Source of the DNA: an uncultured Paracoccaceae bacterium
GTDB lineage: Bacteria > Pseudomonadota > Alphaproteobacteria > Rhodobacterales > Rhodobacteraceae
NCBI GenBank assembly: GCA_947494445.1
Contig: CANLVD010000006.1
Span: forward strand, 234,046-298,045
Direction: 5' to 3'
Length of the DNA stretch: 64,000 nucleotides
The position numbers and the translations under genes are program-made. Positions 8,990 to 18,534 of this stretch are shown piece by piece; the first letter of the stretch is position 1; the number at the start of each line of letters is the position of its first letter. A model generated the notes under the pieces. The model ran no database searches and had not been told where the DNA came from. It worked only from the letters and a program-made list of their open reading frames with translations.

Positions 8990-10315
8990 TTACACTTCAC
9001 CCATCAAACGGGGATCCCAAGGATAGTTTGTGAGGTTTTCAAAGCCTGTCTCTGTAACAATTACCTGGTCTTCCAGTTTGATCGAGAAATCCCCGCCCTC
9101 GCGGCTGATGAGCGCTTCAACACAAAGCGCCATGCCCGGTTCCAGCACATAATCGTCGAAAGCACCGTCGACCCGCTTGTCGGGATAGGCAATCAGAGGC
9201 CATTCATCACACAGGCCGACACCGTGCATCAGGCAGGAGTATTTTTGTTTCTGATAGATCTCGGGCAACTGGTGGGTGTTGTCGGACAGCTCGCGAAAGC
9301 TGACACCGGGTTTGAGCATCTGCATGTTCGTCTCGATGTGTTCAACGCCGAGCCTGTAATCCTCGATCATATCGGGCCGCGGTGCGGCATCGCCCACCCA
9401 GAACGTGCGCGAGATGTCCGAGCAGATGCCGTACGCGCCCACCAGATCGGTGTCGAGCGCGATGATCTCGTTGTTCTGCACGATCCTTGGGCCGCATTCC
9501 TGAAACCATGGGTTGGTGCGCGGGCCTGAGGAGAGCAGGCGGGTTTCAATCCATTCACCCCCACGTTTGATGTTTTCCGCGTGAAGCACGGCCCAGATCT
9601 CATCCTCTGTCATGCCGGGGGCAGCCTGACGTTCCATCTCGGCCACGGAAGCCTCGCAGGCGTGCATGGCGCAGCGCATCGCCAGAATGTCGTCCGGTCC
9701 TTTGATGGAGCGGGCCTTTTCGGTCACCTCTTCGCCCTCGTGGACGTCAAAGCCGGCGGCTTCAAGCGCGCGGTAACCGGCGATCATGATCTTGTCGACG
9801 GCCAGACGCTTGTTTGCACCGACATGGGCCGTCATCAGATCCTCGACCTGACCAGTGAAGCTTTCGGCTGCGGCCTCTCCCCGGTCACCAGTGGCGAAGT
9901 AGAACATGGATGCGCCCGAGCGGACCTCGCGGACCAGCGGATTGAACGCGGCGAGAAACGGAGAATTCTTGTAATCCCACAGCACCATATAACCGTCTGC
10001 CATCACCAGACAGGCACGAAACGGGTTGTGCATGTTCCACAGTTGCATGGAGGTGCTGTCGGTCGCATAGCGGATGTTGAGTGGGTCGAACATCAGAACG
10101 CCGCCTAGATCGCGCTCAATCAGCATCTTGACCAGCCGGTCGAGCCGGAACCGGCGCATGGCTTTCAGATCGGGTGCCACAAGGCCTGCGGTCGCCCATT
10201 CACCAAAGGCCAGCGGTGTCGGCCCGATCTCGATCCGGTTGTCATCATCCGGCGTGCCATCTGGCCGGGTGCGTGTGGGGTCAATTTTGCGGTTGTCGGC
10301 GAAGTGTTTGTTCAT
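8990..10315 (-). CDS. dddP: Dimethylsulfoniopropionate lyase DddP (M24 peptidase fold)
   Basis: A 441-residue M24-fold protein that I recognise as DddP, the roseobacterial enzyme that cleaves the algal osmolyte DMSP to dimethyl sulfide and acrylate. The N-terminal region has IEIGPTPLAFGEWATAGL and FDPLNIRYATDST, characteristic of DddP rather than of aminopeptidase P. All six metal ligands of the M24 site are present at Asp288, Asp290, Asp300, His364, Glu400 and Glu415, with the same spacing, to one residue, as the iron-site residues reported for Ruegeria DddP. ATG at 10315. Flanked by the OsmC fusion gene and carA on the same strand; no dddR-type regulator is adjacent. Confidence 0.9.
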   Translation of the reverse strand: MNKHFADNRKIDPTRTRPDGTPDDDNRIEIGPTPLAFGEWATAGLVAPDLKAMRRFRLDRLVKMLIERDLGGVLMFDPLNIRYATDSTSMQLWNMHNPFRACLVMADGYMVLWDYKNSPFLAAFNPLVREVRSGASMFYFATGDRGEAAAESFTGQVEDLMTAHVGANKRLAVDKIMIAGYRALEAAGFDVHEGEEVTEKARSIKGPDDILAMRCAMHACEASVAEMERQAAPGMTEDEIWAVLHAENIKRGGEWIETRLLSSGPRTNPWFQECGPRIVQNNEIIALDTDLVGAYGICSDISRTFWVGDAAPRPDMIEDYRLGVEHIETNMQMLKPGVSFRELSDNTHQLPEIYQKQKYSCLMHGVGLCDEWPLIAYPDKRVDGAFDDYVLEPGMALCVEALISREGGDFSIKLEDQVIVTETGFENLTNYPWDPRLMGEV

Positions 10316-10416
10316 GGCGCGCCTCCTTTGGCACCCATGAAACGGTCAATCCAGACGCTGCACTGTTCTCAAACCGGCAAAATCGGGTCGGTTTTCCGAC
10401 CTGAGCAAAGAGGCGG

Positions 10417-11607
10417 TCAGGCCTTTTGCGCCGCCATTGCCTCGGCGAATTGCTCGAACAGGTAGAAGCTGTCTTGCGGTCCGGGAGAAGCCTCCGGGTG
10501 GTGTTGAACCGAGAAAACCGGGCGATCTGCCATGGCGATACCACAGTTTGAGCCGTCAAACAGCGAGACATGGGTTTCGACCACGCCCGAAGGCAGGCTT
10601 TGGGCATCCACCGCAAAACCATGGTTCATCGATGTAATCTCGACCTTGCCGGAGCGCACATCCTTGACCGGGTGATTAGCACCGTGATGGCCATGGTTCA
10701 TCTTCAGGGTCTTGCCGCCAAGGGCAAGGGCGAGCATCTGATGGCCAAGACAGATGCCAAAGACTGGTATATCGGTCTGGTCAAGAACCTCGCGGATCAT
10801 GGGCACGGCGTATTCCCCTGTGGCAGCGGGATCGCCGGGGCCGTTGGACAAAAACAGTCCATCGGGATTGTGGGCCAGAATGTCTTGCGCGGTTGATTGC
10901 GCGGGCAGAACAGTCACGTCGCATCCAGCAGAGGCCAGACACCGCAGAATGTTGCGTTTCGCGCCATAATCGATGGCGACCACCTTGTGCGGCGGGTTTG
11001 CAACTTCGGAAAACCCGTCGGGCCAGGCCCAACGGCTTTGATTCCAGTGGTACGGCGCCTCGCAAGAGACATCCTTGGCCAGATCCATGCCTTCCAGACC
11101 GTTGAAGCCACGTGCCTGAAGATGCAGGGCCGCAATGTCGAAGTTGCCGTCAGGATCATGGCAGAGCGCAGCATGAGGCGCGCCCTGATGACGAATGGCC
11201 CGGGTCAGGCGGCGGGTGTCGACCCCGCCGATGCCGATCAGACCATGCTGTGCCATCCAAGCGGGCAGGGTGGTGGTGGAGCGCCAGTTCGACGGCTCTG
11301 TCGGGGACCATTTCACGACCATGCCGGCAGCGACCGGTTTGGCGGTTTCCTCGTCATCCGTGTTCGCGCCGGTGTTGCCGATATGAGGGAACGTGAAGGT
11401 CACGATTTGGCCCGCATAGGAAGGGTCGGTCATGATCTCCTGATAGCCGGTCATGGCTGTGTTGAAGCACAACTCGGCCACTGAGGTGCCGGTGGCACCG
11501 AATCCATGCCCCTTGAACACCTGACCATCTGCCAGAACCAGACAGGCGGTGAATTTTTCGTTTTGGGTCATTGGTTTAGCGACGGTTGCGGATGTGTCTG
11601 AGGTCAT
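10417..11607 (-). CDS. carA: Carbamoyl-phosphate synthase small chain
   Basis: A 396-residue glutaminase subunit that supplies ammonia to CarB for carbamoyl phosphate in pyrimidine and arginine synthesis. The N-terminal CarA-specific domain (FNTAMTGYQEIMTDPSYAGQ) is followed by a class I amidotransferase domain with the nucleophile Cys in PVFGICLGHQM (about residue 286) and the His/Glu of QHHPEASPGP. I chose the ATG at 11607 (MTSDTS); a frame to 11706 is open but unrelated to the family. carB is not in the window, which is usual for alphaproteobacteria. Confidence 0.93.
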   Translation of the reverse strand: MTSDTSATVAKPMTQNEKFTACLVLADGQVFKGHGFGATGTSVAELCFNTAMTGYQEIMTDPSYAGQIVTFTFPHIGNTGANTDDEETAKPVAAGMVVKWSPTEPSNWRSTTTLPAWMAQHGLIGIGGVDTRRLTRAIRHQGAPHAALCHDPDGNFDIAALHLQARGFNGLEGMDLAKDVSCEAPYHWNQSRWAWPDGFSEVANPPHKVVAIDYGAKRNILRCLASAGCDVTVLPAQSTAQDILAHNPDGLFLSNGPGDPAATGEYAVPMIREVLDQTDIPVFGICLGHQMLALALGGKTLKMNHGHHGANHPVKDVRSGKVEITSMNHGFAVDAQSLPSGVVETHVSLFDGSNCGIAMADRPVFSVQHHPEASPGPQDSFYLFEQFAEAMAAQKA

Positions 11608-11805
11608 GGTCCCTGCCTGTCGCTGATGTGAAATCCTGCGGAACCTACAGCCGCAACGGGGATTGGTCAAGAGACGGAAAAAGTTCAAAAAATAACGCAA
11701 AAACAATAAGTTAATGGGTGGCGAGTGGTCTTGCCTGATGCGGCTGATTGCTGTATCCAGACCTGTGTTGGCAGCAGATTGTCCACACCAAACCGGAGAC
11801 CAGAT

Positions 11806-12261
11806 ATGATCCGCTCGAAACTTGCCGCCGAGACTAAGGATGCCATGCGCTCGAAAGAGGCATTGCGCCTGTCCACGTTGCGCCTGATCAACGCGGCCAT
11901 CAAGGACCGGGACATTGCCGCGCGCAGCGAGGATAATTCCGAGGGCGTGTCAGATTCGGAAATTCTGGCGATCCTGGGCAAGATGGTCAAACAGCGTCAG
12001 GACAGCGCAAAGGCCTATGAAGAGGCCGGACGCATTGAACTGGCCGAGCAGGAAATGTCGGAAATATCCGTGATCCAGGGGTTCATGCCCAAGCAGATGA
12101 CAGGGGATGAAGTGGCGTCGGCCATCGATGCCGTGATTGCCGAAACAGGTGCGAGTTCGATCCGCGACATGGGGGCGGTGATGGGCGCGCTGAAAGAGAA
12201 GTATGCCGGACAGATGGATTTCGGCAAAGTGGGTGGTGTGGTCAAGGGCCGTCTGGGCTGA
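11806..12261 (+). CDS. GatB/YqeY domain-containing protein
   Basis: A 151-residue, almost all-helical YqeY-like protein. The N-terminal helices (MIRSKLAAETKDAMRSKE) and the C-terminal GAVMGALKEKYAGQMDFGKV are typical of the domain that is also found at the tail of GatB, where it contacts tRNA. Stand-alone YqeY proteins have no firm function. Start ATG at 11806 with GGAG upstream; divergent from carA. The 3' end meets the convergent DUF2244 gene with no gap. Confidence 0.88.
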   Translation: MIRSKLAAETKDAMRSKEALRLSTLRLINAAIKDRDIAARSEDNSEGVSDSEILAILGKMVKQRQDSAKAYEEAGRIELAEQEMSEISVIQGFMPKQMTGDEVASAIDAVIAETGASSIRDMGAVMGALKEKYAGQMDFGKVGGVVKGRLG

Positions 12262-12810
12262 TCACCTGACCCGCGTTGCATCGCTGAGCGCGTCCTGCAG
12301 TTCGGTATACAGCGCTTCACGCTCCTCAGGGCTGAGGAAAGCGCCAAGCTCGATCTCCCGCCCGTTGCCCTTCAATGTCAGATAATTTTCAGGCCGGGCG
12401 TCAGCTTCCATATGCACGGTGACCCAATAGGGGTTGGCCCGCCAGCTTTGCACCCGGCCCTTGGGGTCGATCCGGTCCACGGTGATCAGTTCAGGCCATA
12501 GTTTCAGCACCTCATGCAATCGGCCATCGCGGTAATTGCGCCTGAAGGCAAACCACAAAGCCAGAAACGCAGCGACCAGGAACGGCAACAGCCCGAAAGC
12601 CACGGGAGACCGGAAGAGAGCCAGAAACGGAATGGCCAGCCCGAACGCCAGCAGCCCCATGGTCCAACGCAAGCCGACCTTGGGCAGAGAGCGGTTTGGC
12701 CAAAGGGTCAGGGAATAAACGGGCTCACCAGCGGGAAAGTCCTTCCCGGAAGTGACAAGGGCCGGACCTTTCGGCCCGGCCCCTTTGGAATTGATCTCTG
12801 TATCAGACAT
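12262..12810 (-). CDS. DUF2244 domain-containing membrane protein
   Basis: A 182-residue protein with two adjacent transmembrane helices around residues 55-100 (MGLLAFGLAIPFLALF and LLPFLVAAFLALWFAF) and a soluble C-terminal part with RVQSWRANPYWVTVHM, typical of DUF2244. Such genes commonly follow cytochrome oxidase genes in alphaproteobacteria, as here: its ATG overlaps the ctaD stop by one base (TGATG), so it is translationally coupled to the oxidase. A role in oxidase biogenesis is inference only. Confidence 0.85.
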   Translation of the reverse strand: MSDTEINSKGAGPKGPALVTSGKDFPAGEPVYSLTLWPNRSLPKVGLRWTMGLLAFGLAIPFLALFRSPVAFGLLPFLVAAFLALWFAFRRNYRDGRLHEVLKLWPELITVDRIDPKGRVQSWRANPYWVTVHMEADARPENYLTLKGNGREIELGAFLSPEEREALYTELQDALSDATRVR

Positions 12811-14450
12811 CAGTGGTGAGGTTGCTTGTCCCACATGTCCTGTGTTGGCAGGATCTCGAACGTGTGCTCGGGTGGTGGGTTTGGCAGTGTCCACTCAAGC
12901 GTGTCTGCATAGGGACCCCAATATGCGGGTTCCTCAATCCGGCGGCCTGCCTTGATCGTGTAGAATACGATGAAGAAGAACAGCAGGAAGGATGCAAAAG
13001 ACAGGAACGCACCGTAGGACGAGATCTTGTTCCAGTATGCAAACTGCTCAGGGTAGTCGATGTAGCGGCGTGGCATGCCCTGACGACCCAGGAAGTGCTG
13101 TGGGAAGAAGGTAATGTTCGCACCGATGAACATCATCCAGAAGTGGATCTTGCCCAGCAATTCGGGGTACTGGCGGCCGGTCATTTTGCCCATCCAGTAG
13201 TAACAGCCCGCGAAGATCGCGAAGACCGCTCCAAGGCTCATCACATAGTGGAAGTGCGCCACAACATAGTAGGTGTCGTGATAGGCCCGGTCCACCGGTG
13301 CCTGCGACAGCACAACGCCGGTCACACCGCCAACGGTGAACAGGAAGATGAAGCCGATGGCCCAGAGCATCGGTGTCTTGAACTCAACCGAACCGCCCCA
13401 CATGGTCGCAATCCACGAGAAGATCTTGATGCCAGTGGGTACCGCAATCACCATGGTTGCCAGCATGAAATAGGCCTGCTGGGTGACGCTCATGCCGACC
13501 GTGTACATGTGGTGAGCCCAGACAACAAAGCCGAGCGCACCAATGGCGATCATCGCGAAGACCATCGGCAGGTAGCCGAAGATCGGCTTCTTGGAGAAGG
13601 TTGCGATGACGTGGGATACGATGCCGAAGCCCGGCACGATCACGATGTAAACTTCGGGATGGCCGAAGAACCACAGGATGTGCTGGTACAGGATCGGATC
13701 GCCGCCGCCTGCGGGATCAAAGAAGGTTGTGCCGAAGTTACGGTCGGTCAGCAGCATGGTGATCGCGCCGGCCAGAACGGGCAGGGCCAAAAGGATCAGG
13801 AAGGCTGTGACGAGAATCGACCACGCGAAGAGTGGCACCTTGAACAAGGTCATGCCCGGGGCACGCATGTTCAGGAATGTGGTGATCATGTTGATCGCGC
13901 CAAGGATCGACGAGGCGCCCGACAGGTGCACGGCAAAGATCGCGAGATCAGTCGACATGCCCTGTTCCGTGGTCGACAGCGGTGCATAAAGCACCCAGCC
14001 GATGCCGGATCCAAGCTGGCCGTTACCTCCCGGAGAGACCACCGAGATGACAGCCAGCGACGATCCTGCAACGAACAGCCAGAAGCTGAGGTTGTTCATC
14101 CGCGGGAACGCCATATCCGGCGCACCGATCATCAAGGGCATGAAATAGTTGCCAAATCCGCCGAAAAGCGCCGGAATGACCACGAAGAACATCATCAGAA
14201 TGCCGTGGCCCGTGATCAGCACGTTCCACATATGGCCGTTCGGTTCACCGTCGAGCAGCATGTACTGAACGCCCGGCTCCATCAGCTCGAGACGCATGTA
14301 CATGGTGAAGGCCACGGAGATGAACCCCAGGGCGGCAGAGACGATCAGGTAAAGAATCCCGATGTCCTTGTGGTTGGTAGACATGAACCAGCGGGTGAAA
14401 AATCCGCGTGTGTCCTCGTGTCCACCGGCGTGCGCTGTTGCGTCAGCCAT
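12810..14450 (-). CDS. ctaD: Cytochrome c oxidase subunit I (aa3 type)
   Basis: A 546-residue, 12-helix haem-copper oxidase subunit. It carries [15 protein letters not shown] at the start, the haem a ligand region GHGILMMFF, the CuB/cross-link motif GHPEVYIV, K-channel region and the double histidine in VAHFHYV. It reduces O2 in the aa3-type terminal oxidase using electrons from cytochrome c; a cytochrome c2 gene lies just upstream. The other subunit genes are not adjacent, which is common in roseobacters. ATG at 14450. Confidence 0.96.
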   Translation of the reverse strand: MADATAHAGGHEDTRGFFTRWFMSTNHKDIGILYLIVSAALGFISVAFTMYMRLELMEPGVQYMLLDGEPNGHMWNVLITGHGILMMFFVVIPALFGGFGNYFMPLMIGAPDMAFPRMNNLSFWLFVAGSSLAVISVVSPGGNGQLGSGIGWVLYAPLSTTEQGMSTDLAIFAVHLSGASSILGAINMITTFLNMRAPGMTLFKVPLFAWSILVTAFLILLALPVLAGAITMLLTDRNFGTTFFDPAGGGDPILYQHILWFFGHPEVYIVIVPGFGIVSHVIATFSKKPIFGYLPMVFAMIAIGALGFVVWAHHMYTVGMSVTQQAYFMLATMVIAVPTGIKIFSWIATMWGGSVEFKTPMLWAIGFIFLFTVGGVTGVVLSQAPVDRAYHDTYYVVAHFHYVMSLGAVFAIFAGCYYWMGKMTGRQYPELLGKIHFWMMFIGANITFFPQHFLGRQGMPRRYIDYPEQFAYWNKISSYGAFLSFASFLLFFFIVFYTIKAGRRIEEPAYWGPYADTLEWTLPNPPPEHTFEILPTQDMWDKQPHH

Positions 14451-14695
14451 CTTGTCAGCTCTCCTACTGTCTTGTCTTGCGGGTCATTTTTGACCTTCGC
14501 CTGCTCGCGACCATACGCCTGCGCTCATCCGATCTCAACCACCGCAATGGTCTTGGGACGGGTTGAATTGTCGCAATCTGGAATACTGCGGAACAGGGAC
14601 TGCGGAGTTGTAAAAGGAGCGTGACAGAAGCGGCGGTAGAAGGGGGCAAGACGAAATGTGACTGTCAGGCGCGTCGAACAAAGTGGCATGGGCAA

Positions 14696-14729
14696 CAAAA
14701 AACGGGCCCGCAGAGATTGCGGGCCCGTG
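14696..14729 (-). terminator. Rho-independent terminator of the cytochrome c2 gene
   Basis: Read on the minus strand, an inverted repeat CACGGGCCCGCA / TGCGGGCCCGT is followed by a run of Ts (the A-run at 14696-14702 on the plus strand). It lies about 20 bases beyond the stop at 14749. The rest of 14451-14748, upstream of ctaD, shows no gene and presumably holds the ctaD promoter. Confidence 0.85.
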
Positions 14730-14748
14730 GAATCATGTTGGCAAGGGA

Positions 14749-15162
14749 TTACTCGGCCACGGAAGCCAGATAGGCCGCGACGTCTTCGCCGCCGTTCTTG
14801 AGCTTGAAGCTCATTTTCGAGCGGGCCTTGCTGTCATCAAGGTAATCCTGAAGGTATTTCTTGGGGTCGACCACGTAGATCGCAAGCTGCTCCTCATCCC
14901 AGACAAGACCAGCTTCACCCGCCGCAATCAGGCTATCGCCATATTTGGTGAAATCCGCATCTGCACCTGCGGTGCGGCCGATGACACCGTAAAGGTTGGG
15001 GCCGGTTTTGCCGCCCTTGACGATCACATCGTCACCATTGGCAATCATGTGGCAGCTTTTGCATCGGTTGAACGCTTTTTCGCCCTCTGCGGCATCGCCA
15101 GCGGCGAAAGCCGATCCGCTGGCCATGGTGATGGCCGCTGTCAAAGTTGCGATTCTGATCAT
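14749..15162 (-). CDS. cycA: Cytochrome c2 / c550-type class I cytochrome c
   Basis: A 137-residue periplasmic monohaem cytochrome. A signal peptide (MIRIATLTAAITMASGSAFA) precedes a mature domain with the haem site CKSCH and the axial Met in KARSKMSFKL. Its sequence layout, with the long insertions KGGKTGPNLYGVIGR and VVDPKKYLQDYLDD, matches the large cytochrome c2/c550 group of Rhodobacteraceae, which carries electrons from the bc1 complex to oxidases. Start ATG at 15162 with GAGGGG eight bases upstream; a longer frame to 15237 is not needed. Confidence 0.9.
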   Translation of the reverse strand: MIRIATLTAAITMASGSAFAAGDAAEGEKAFNRCKSCHMIANGDDVIVKGGKTGPNLYGVIGRTAGADADFTKYGDSLIAAGEAGLVWDEEQLAIYVVDPKKYLQDYLDDSKARSKMSFKLKNGGEDVAAYLASVAE

Positions 15163-15264
15163 TGGGTATCCCCTCGAGAGTATTAAGACGTTAGTATGAG
15201 TTAGGCTGATGACATAACGGGGCAACGTTTTCGACAAAAACTTTTGTGATTAGTCGACTGATCG

Positions 15265-15915
15265 TCAGGGTCCGAACACCTGATCAAAGGTCTTTTGCAG
15301 GGCCACATCGACGTCCGCCATGGTTGCCGGTACGCCCAGATCAACCAGACTGGTGACCCCGTAACCTGTAATCCCGCAAGGCACGATGCCGTCATAGTGG
15401 TTCAAATCCGGTTCAACGTTGATGGATATGCCGTGAAAGCTGATCCATTTGCGCAGACGAACACCGATGGCTGCGATCTTGTCCTCGGCCATGGAGCCGT
15501 CGGGCAGAGGGGGCTTGTCGGGCCGCTCCACCCAGACCCCGACGCGGCCGGGTCGGCTTTGACCTGTGACATTGAATTCGGCCAAGGTTGCGATCACCCA
15601 TGCCTCAAGCAGTGATACGAACTTGCGTACGTCGCGTCCCCGTGTGTTGAGGTCCAGCATGGTGTAAGCGATGCGCTGGCCGGGGCCGTGATAGGTGTAT
15701 TCACCGCCGCGCCGGGTCTCGAACACCTCAAAACGCTGATGATCCAGCAGATCGGCAGGTTTGGCACTGCTGCCGGCTGTATAGATCGGAGGATGTTCCA
15801 GAAGCAGCACCTGTTCGCCAACATCGCCCGCAATCATCGATGCAACATGGTCTTCCATCATCTCGTTGGAGTGGGGGTAGGGGGTCAACCCGTCAAGGAT
15901 CTGCCAATCGGGCAT
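15265..15915 (-). CDS. lipB: Octanoyltransferase (lipoate biosynthesis)
   Basis: A 216-residue LipB. It moves octanoyl groups from acyl-carrier protein to lipoyl domains. Visible motifs are [13 protein letters not shown], the conserved Lys region [17 protein letters not shown] and the catalytic Cys in [14 protein letters not shown]. Start ATG at 15915. lipA is not adjacent. It is divergent from the tRNA-Leu gene at 16062. Confidence 0.95.
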   Translation of the reverse strand: MPDWQILDGLTPYPHSNEMMEDHVASMIAGDVGEQVLLLEHPPIYTAGSSAKPADLLDHQRFEVFETRRGGEYTYHGPGQRIAYTMLDLNTRGRDVRKFVSLLEAWVIATLAEFNVTGQSRPGRVGVWVERPDKPPLPDGSMAEDKIAAIGVRLRKWISFHGISINVEPDLNHYDGIVPCGITGYGVTSLVDLGVPATMADVDVALQKTFDQVFGP

Positions 15916-16009
15916 AGGCTCAGGCCTGTGTGAAGATGCGGTTTTGCGTGCCTTTCACCTAACCTTTCGGTGTTGAAATGAAAAGCGGCAGCGCAATCGC
16001 AAAAACCGC

Positions 16010-16038
16010 TTCACAAGCCATAGCCCCTTCGCTATAGA
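16010..16038 (+). promoter_or_regulatory. Putative sigma-70-type promoter of tRNA-Leu(GAG)
   Basis: TTCACA at 16010-16015 and TATAGA at 16033-16038 with a 17-base spacer, about 24 bases before the mature tRNA 5' end. Confidence 0.45.
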
Positions 16039-16061
16039 GCCTCCACTCTACCCCAGGACGT

Positions 16062-16148
16062 GCGGTCGTGGCGGAATTGGTAGACGCGCAGCGTTGAGGT
16101 CGCTGTGGGGTAACACCCGTGGAAGTTCGAGTCTTCTCGACCGCACCA
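16062..16148 (+). tRNA. tRNA-Leu (anticodon GAG)
   Basis: An 87-base gene with acceptor stem GCGGTCG/CGACCGC, a long class II variable arm, anticodon stem CAGCG/CGCTG with loop TTGAGGT (anticodon GAG, reads CUC), T arm with GTTCGAGTC and an encoded CCA end at 16146-16148. Confidence 0.97.
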
Positions 16149-16310
16149 AAATCCCAAGTCATCGAATTTTGCTTTCCTAGCGTTGGGTCCATGTCCCAAT
16201 GCACGACATGCTGAGCACAGTTCTGCGCAAACTCCCTAAAACCGTTGAAATGGATCAGGTTTTCAGCAAACCTTGGTGAATGAGTTTGATTTGAATGGGA
16301 GATCAGTCAC

Positions 16311-17036
16311 GTGCCGAATTCTCCTGCTTCGCCGTCCAGTCGTATATCCGGCGGGCTCTATAACGATTTGCTGGCCGGTATTCTCATGGGAGAGTATCCG
16401 CAGAACTCTGCTTTGCCGCCAGAGACGCGGCTTGCGCAGGACTATGGCGTGTCCCGGACTGTGGTCCGTTCGGCACTGGAGCGGTTGAAAACCTCAGGCG
16501 TTGTGGAATCGCGACAAGGCTCCGGAACGGTAGTAGCCAATCATGATCCCAAGAAGATCGCGAAACTTAACCGCAATGAGCAGTTTCCCGAACTCAAGGA
16601 TTGCTCAGCCTGCCGGTTGGCCATCGAGCCAGCGGTGGCAGCCACGGTCGCCGCACATTTGACCACTGCGGCAAAGACGTTTCTGGAAGAGCAAAGGACG
16701 TTGATGACATCGGCCATGATCTCAAGCGATTATGACCGTTGGGTTCAGGATGCCTATTTTCATACTCAACTTGCTGAGTGTTCCGGCAATGCGTTTTTCC
16801 GCGACTTCATGCGTCAATTGCGGCCCCATATGCTGTTCGCGATGAACATATCAAAGACCCTGAACACGGCTGCACAACAGGAACATGTGGATCACAGCCG
16901 ACTTGAGCATCTTGAGATCATCGAGGCGGTTCTGGATCAGGATCCGCAGGCTGCGCGCTCAGCCATGCAGCTTCACCTTGAGCTGGGCACCAACCGGATT
17001 TTCAGAGAACAGGAAGACCTGTTGCTGACGGATTAG
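16311..17036 (+). CDS. GntR-family transcriptional regulator (FadR subfamily)
   Basis: A 241-residue regulator with an N-terminal winged helix-turn-helix (residues about 14-78: LPPETRLAQDYGVSRTVVRSA) and an all-helical FadR-type ligand domain (FCD) with a likely metal-binding set Asp/His/His (WVQDAYFHTQLAE, EHLEIIEAV). It starts with GTG at 16311, preceded by GGGAG. It is directly upstream of, and on the same strand as, the PQQ sugar dehydrogenase gene, whose leader contains several inverted repeats, so that gene is its likeliest target. Its inducer is unknown. Confidence 0.88.
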   Translation: MPNSPASPSSRISGGLYNDLLAGILMGEYPQNSALPPETRLAQDYGVSRTVVRSALERLKTSGVVESRQGSGTVVANHDPKKIAKLNRNEQFPELKDCSACRLAIEPAVAATVAAHLTTAAKTFLEEQRTLMTSAMISSDYDRWVQDAYFHTQLAECSGNAFFRDFMRQLRPHMLFAMNISKTLNTAAQQEHVDHSRLEHLEIIEAVLDQDPQAARSAMQLHLELGTNRIFREQEDLLLTD

Positions 17037-17045
17037 AACTTTGGT

Positions 17046-17190
17046 CTGCACTTTTTTCGCGTTTGTAATAGAGTGCAGCAATAACAATTACTTACACAGT
17101 TTCCACTTCTTAAGTTTCTGAATTTGTTTTCAAAAACAAATAGTGCGCGATGAAATGCGCGATAAACTGACGCGGTCAGATAAAATGACC
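17046..17190 (+). promoter_or_regulatory. Leader with several inverted repeats, probable GntR operator region
   Basis: The AT-rich stretch between the GntR gene and the sugar dehydrogenase contains a near-perfect palindrome at 17122-17141 (ATTTGTTTT CA AAAACAAAT), a CTGCACT...AGTGCAG inverted repeat at 17046-17078, a direct repeat TGCGCGAT at 17144-17151 and 17156-17163, and GGTCA-N7-TGACC at 17174-17190. A strong ribosome binding site GGGAGG lies just before the ATG at 17211. Which repeat is the operator cannot be decided from sequence. Confidence 0.5.
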
Positions 17191-17210
17191 AAAACCAGGG
17201 AGGAATAATA

Positions 17211-18521
17211 ATGGCGTTTAAAAAGTCTTTGCTCACAGGGATCGCTCTGTCGGCACTTACCGCGATGGGAGCAGCCACGTCGGCGCTCGCCGTCGATGTG
17301 GTGCTGGAGCCCTATGTGACTGGTGTCAATACTCCGCTCGCGATGGTTCAGCCGGCAGGCGACGATCGCAAATTCGTCATCGAGCAGTTCGGCAAGGTGC
17401 GCGTGATTGATGCAGACGGCAATCTGCTTCCGCAGCCGTTCCTTGATATCCGCAACAAAATCGTGGACCAGTGGCATGATTTTGACGAGCGCGGCCTGCT
17501 GGGTCTCGCGTTCCATCCCGATTTTGCCAACAACGGTAAGTTCTACGTGGCTTATTCCACGACCACGAACTTCCAGGGCGATTTGGGCAAACTGTTCTGG
17601 TGGGATCACACCAACACGGTTGAGGAATATACCGTATCGGCAGACGATCCAAATGTGGCCAACCTGAATTCAGGTCGGATCATTTCCGAGATCGATTGGC
17701 CCCAGTTCAACCACAACGGTCACTGGATCGACTTTGGTCCTGACGGGATGCTCTACATCTCGACCGGTGATGGCGGCTACGCCAATGACTGGGGCATCGG
17801 CCATAACGTGACAGAGGGCAATGGTCAGGACCTCAGCGTTCTGCATGGGAAAATCCTGCGGATTGACGTGAACGGCTCGGATGGTGACAAGAACTATGCC
17901 ATTCCTGCAGACAACCCGTTCGTCGGCAATGACGAGGCTGCACCAGAGATCTGGGCCTATGGTCTACGCAACCCCTGGCGCTGTTCCTTCGACATGGGTG
18001 GTGACAACGAGCTTTTCTGCGGCGACGTGCAGCAGAACAGCTATGAGGAAATCGACATCATTGCTGCTGGCGACAACCTCGGCTGGCGGGTGAAGGAAGC
18101 GACCCATTGCTTCGACTACACCCAGCCTGACAACCACCCGGCTGACTGTGATCAGGCAGGTCTTGTCGATCCGATCCTCGAGTATCCAAACTGCACCGCC
18201 AAGCCGGGCGACTGTCTGGGCATCTCGAACACCGGTGGCTATGTCTACCGGGGCGCGAATGCCGACTGGGATGGCAAGTACATCTTCGGTGACTGGTCCA
18301 AGAGCTTTGCAGCCATGGACGGCCAGATCTTCATCGGCACAGAAGCGGATGATGGCACATGGTCGATGGAAGTGGCCAACGTGACCAACATGGATGGCAA
18401 GACACCATATATTCTGGCCTTCGGTCAGGATGCAGCGGGTGAAGTCTATGCCCTGACATCGATCACGACCGGCCCGAACGGTTCGCTCGACACGATCTAC
18501 AAGATCGTTCCAGCCAACTGA
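17211..18521 (+). CDS. Periplasmic PQQ-dependent sugar dehydrogenase (GSDH/sorbosone type)
   Basis: A 436-residue exported beta-propeller oxidoreductase of the soluble glucose/sorbosone dehydrogenase superfamily. A signal peptide (residues about 1-27, ending SALA) is followed by the usual blocks: DERGLLGLAFHPDF, HNGHWIDFGPDGMLYIS, ILRIDVNGSDGD, AYGLRNPWRCSFD, DNLGWRVKEATHCF, GGYVYRG and IFGDWSKSF, which bind PQQ and calcium. Four extra cysteines suggest disulfides. Such enzymes oxidise sugars or related polyols and pass electrons to cytochrome c; a diheme cytochrome c gene follows. No PQQ synthesis genes are in the window. Substrate unknown. Confidence 0.87.
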   Translation: MAFKKSLLTGIALSALTAMGAATSALAVDVVLEPYVTGVNTPLAMVQPAGDDRKFVIEQFGKVRVIDADGNLLPQPFLDIRNKIVDQWHDFDERGLLGLAFHPDFANNGKFYVAYSTTTNFQGDLGKLFWWDHTNTVEEYTVSADDPNVANLNSGRIISEIDWPQFNHNGHWIDFGPDGMLYISTGDGGYANDWGIGHNVTEGNGQDLSVLHGKILRIDVNGSDGDKNYAIPADNPFVGNDEAAPEIWAYGLRNPWRCSFDMGGDNELFCGDVQQNSYEEIDIIAAGDNLGWRVKEATHCFDYTQPDNHPADCDQAGLVDPILEYPNCTAKPGDCLGISNTGGYVYRGANADWDGKYIFGDWSKSFAAMDGQIFIGTEADDGTWSMEVANVTNMDGKTPYILAFGQDAAGEVYALTSITTGPNGSLDTIYKIVPAN

Positions 18522-18534
18522 GCCAGTCCAACAT

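Noticed and set aside
12813..14624. A 603-codon open frame antisense to ctaD
   Set aside because: Its product is rich in His, Arg and Asp with no family features, and ctaD on the other strand is certain. Long antisense frames are common opposite GC-rich genes.
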